64,000 nucleotides of DNA from Aliivibrio_A sp016764915 (lineage in GTDB: Bacteria; Pseudomonadota; Gammaproteobacteria; Enterobacterales; Vibrionaceae), in contig OZ245057.1 in assembly GCA_965224595.1 (NCBI GenBank), forward strand, positions 186,001 to 250,000, written 5' to 3'. The position numbers and the translations under genes were made by a program. The notes beneath the pieces are model-generated. The model saw only the letters and a list, made by a program, of their open reading frames with translations, searched no databases and had not been told where the DNA came from. Shown one piece after another: positions 63,431-64,000 of the stretch. How positions within the stretch are numbered: position 1 is the first letter of the stretch; each line of letters opens with the position of its first letter.

Positions 63431-63798
63431 TTCTGTAACTTGAAATTTACAGCATCTGTAGTAAATACCAAAAGCATCATCTGTACTCCCTCAATGAGTT
63501 TTATTGCCATTTCAACAAATGTGAATATTCTGTTTTAATCTAAACAGCATTTAATGCTGAATATACATATTAAACAAAAAAATCACACCTTAGCTGCTAG
63601 ATTCACCATAAAAAGCAACAAAATAAAAACATGCAACCTAGGGCTATATTAGGCATTGTTACGTTGAATGTACAAAAATCCAGCAACTAAGCGTATCGAC
63701 AGCACAAAAATCAGATTTTTCCACTTTTTGGCCTTTCATCTGTAACCACAAACTGTTTTAATTGTCACTAACGCGGCATGATTAATTACTTTTATAAA

Positions 63799-63828
63799 TG
63801 TACAGCTGAATGTACACGTTAATTTACA
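63799..63828. promoter_or_regulatory. TyrR-like boxes upstream of the symporter gene
   Basis: The block at 63799-63828 reads TGTACA, six bases, TGTACA, six bases, TTTACA. The right-hand pair (63811-63828) matches the TyrR consensus TGTAAA-N6-TTTACA at 11 of 12 fixed positions, and the left pair (63799-63816) at 10. The 63431-63879 gap holds no gene; these boxes lie about 50-80 bases before the GTG start of the symporter. Confidence 0.55.
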
Positions 63829-63879
63829 CCCACTTTCTGATGCCGATTAAAACAAATACTACACATATATGGAGATACC

Positions 63880-64000
63880 GTGGATAAATCGACTACAGCC
63901 CCAAAACCTCGTGATACGTGGGGCTCGAAACTTGGATTCGTAATGGCGGCGGCAGGCTCTGCTGTTGGCCTAGGTAACATTTGGAAATTCCCTTACACAG
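63880..64000 (+). CDS. Sodium:neurotransmitter symporter family transporter (partial, N-terminus only)
   Basis: The gene starts at a GTG (63880-63882) with GGAG six bases... upstream at 63871-63874 (five-base gap) and runs off the right edge. The 40 residues seen include the signature TWGSKLGFVMAAAGSAVGLG, then NIWKFPYT, the first helix of the NSS family, which holds sodium and substrate. Bacterial members import amino acids such as tryptophan or tyrosine with sodium. TyrR-like boxes upstream favour an aromatic amino acid, by inference. Confidence 0.88.
   Translation, partial: MDKSTTAPKPRDTWGSKLGFVMAAAGSAVGLGNIWKFPYT

Overview
The window looks like chromosomal DNA of a marine gammaproteobacterium, most likely a Vibrionaceae member (Vibrio, Photobacterium or a close relative). 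I infer this from the protein style of GcvP, PyrC, CysDN and the YcdX-type phosphatase, the many TRAP transporters, LysR regulators and diguanylate cyclases, a tRNA-Gly(UCC) pair, a short RRF_GI-like protein, and A+T-rich intergenic DNA. No search was run, so genus and all gene names rest on motif and family recognition.

Layout. 1-8126 is a catabolic block that fits 5-aminovalerate/glutarate use: an omega-amino-acid:pyruvate aminotransferase, a GabD-type semialdehyde dehydrogenase, the glutarate hydroxylase CsiD/GlaH and the L-2-hydroxyglutarate oxidase LhgO, with two LysR regulators and a truncated TRAP binding protein at the left edge. 8165-12418 has two divergent diguanylate cyclases and a PHP-domain phosphatase. 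12426-18718 is a two-component system divergent from an RND efflux pair, with an RRF_GI-like small gene translationally coupled to the kinase. 18816-20950 has a ThrE-like exporter and a LysR regulator. 21076-30037 is a second RND locus (adaptor, frameshifted pump, OprM-like outer membrane lipoprotein) that runs on with gene overlaps into a patatin-like lipoprotein, a GltS-type symporter and, after a gap of about 145 bases, an unknown membrane protein. 30192-32577 is cysDN.

32919-39917 is a probable beta-alanine operon (omega-aminotransferase, MmsA, TRAP DctPQM) with a divergent LysR gene. Its aminotransferase and regulator are paralogous to those in the first block. 40117-44364 has an iron-dependent alcohol dehydrogenase and a Fe3+/siderophore-type ABC transporter with a Fur box. 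44498-46591 holds a hipBA toxin-antitoxin pair lying between a 3' fragment of tRNA-Gly and two intact tRNA-Gly genes. pyrC, with a PurR-like box, follows, then a TakP-like TRAP transporter (47979-51105). 51665-57019 is the glycine cleavage locus, an XRE-cupin regulator plus gcvT divergent from gcvH-gcvP. 57315-63430 is a patchy accessory stretch of small genes (HNH-like protein, Nudix, zinc-ribbon membrane protein, GrpB, YgjV-like, Cys-rich small protein, YcaQ/AlkX-like) with decayed gene scraps, including a probable norR-hmp deletion scar. The window ends inside a sodium:neurotransmitter-type symporter gene preceded by TyrR-like boxes.

The most notable observations are the lysine/5-aminovalerate-type catabolic cluster, the frameshift in the second RND pump whose flanking genes all look intact, the tRNA-Gly fragment bordering hipBA, the norR-hmp scar, and a set of operator candidates (Fur, PurR, TyrR, GTTTC-N6-GAAAC palindromes, LysR palindromes, GTCGA repeats).
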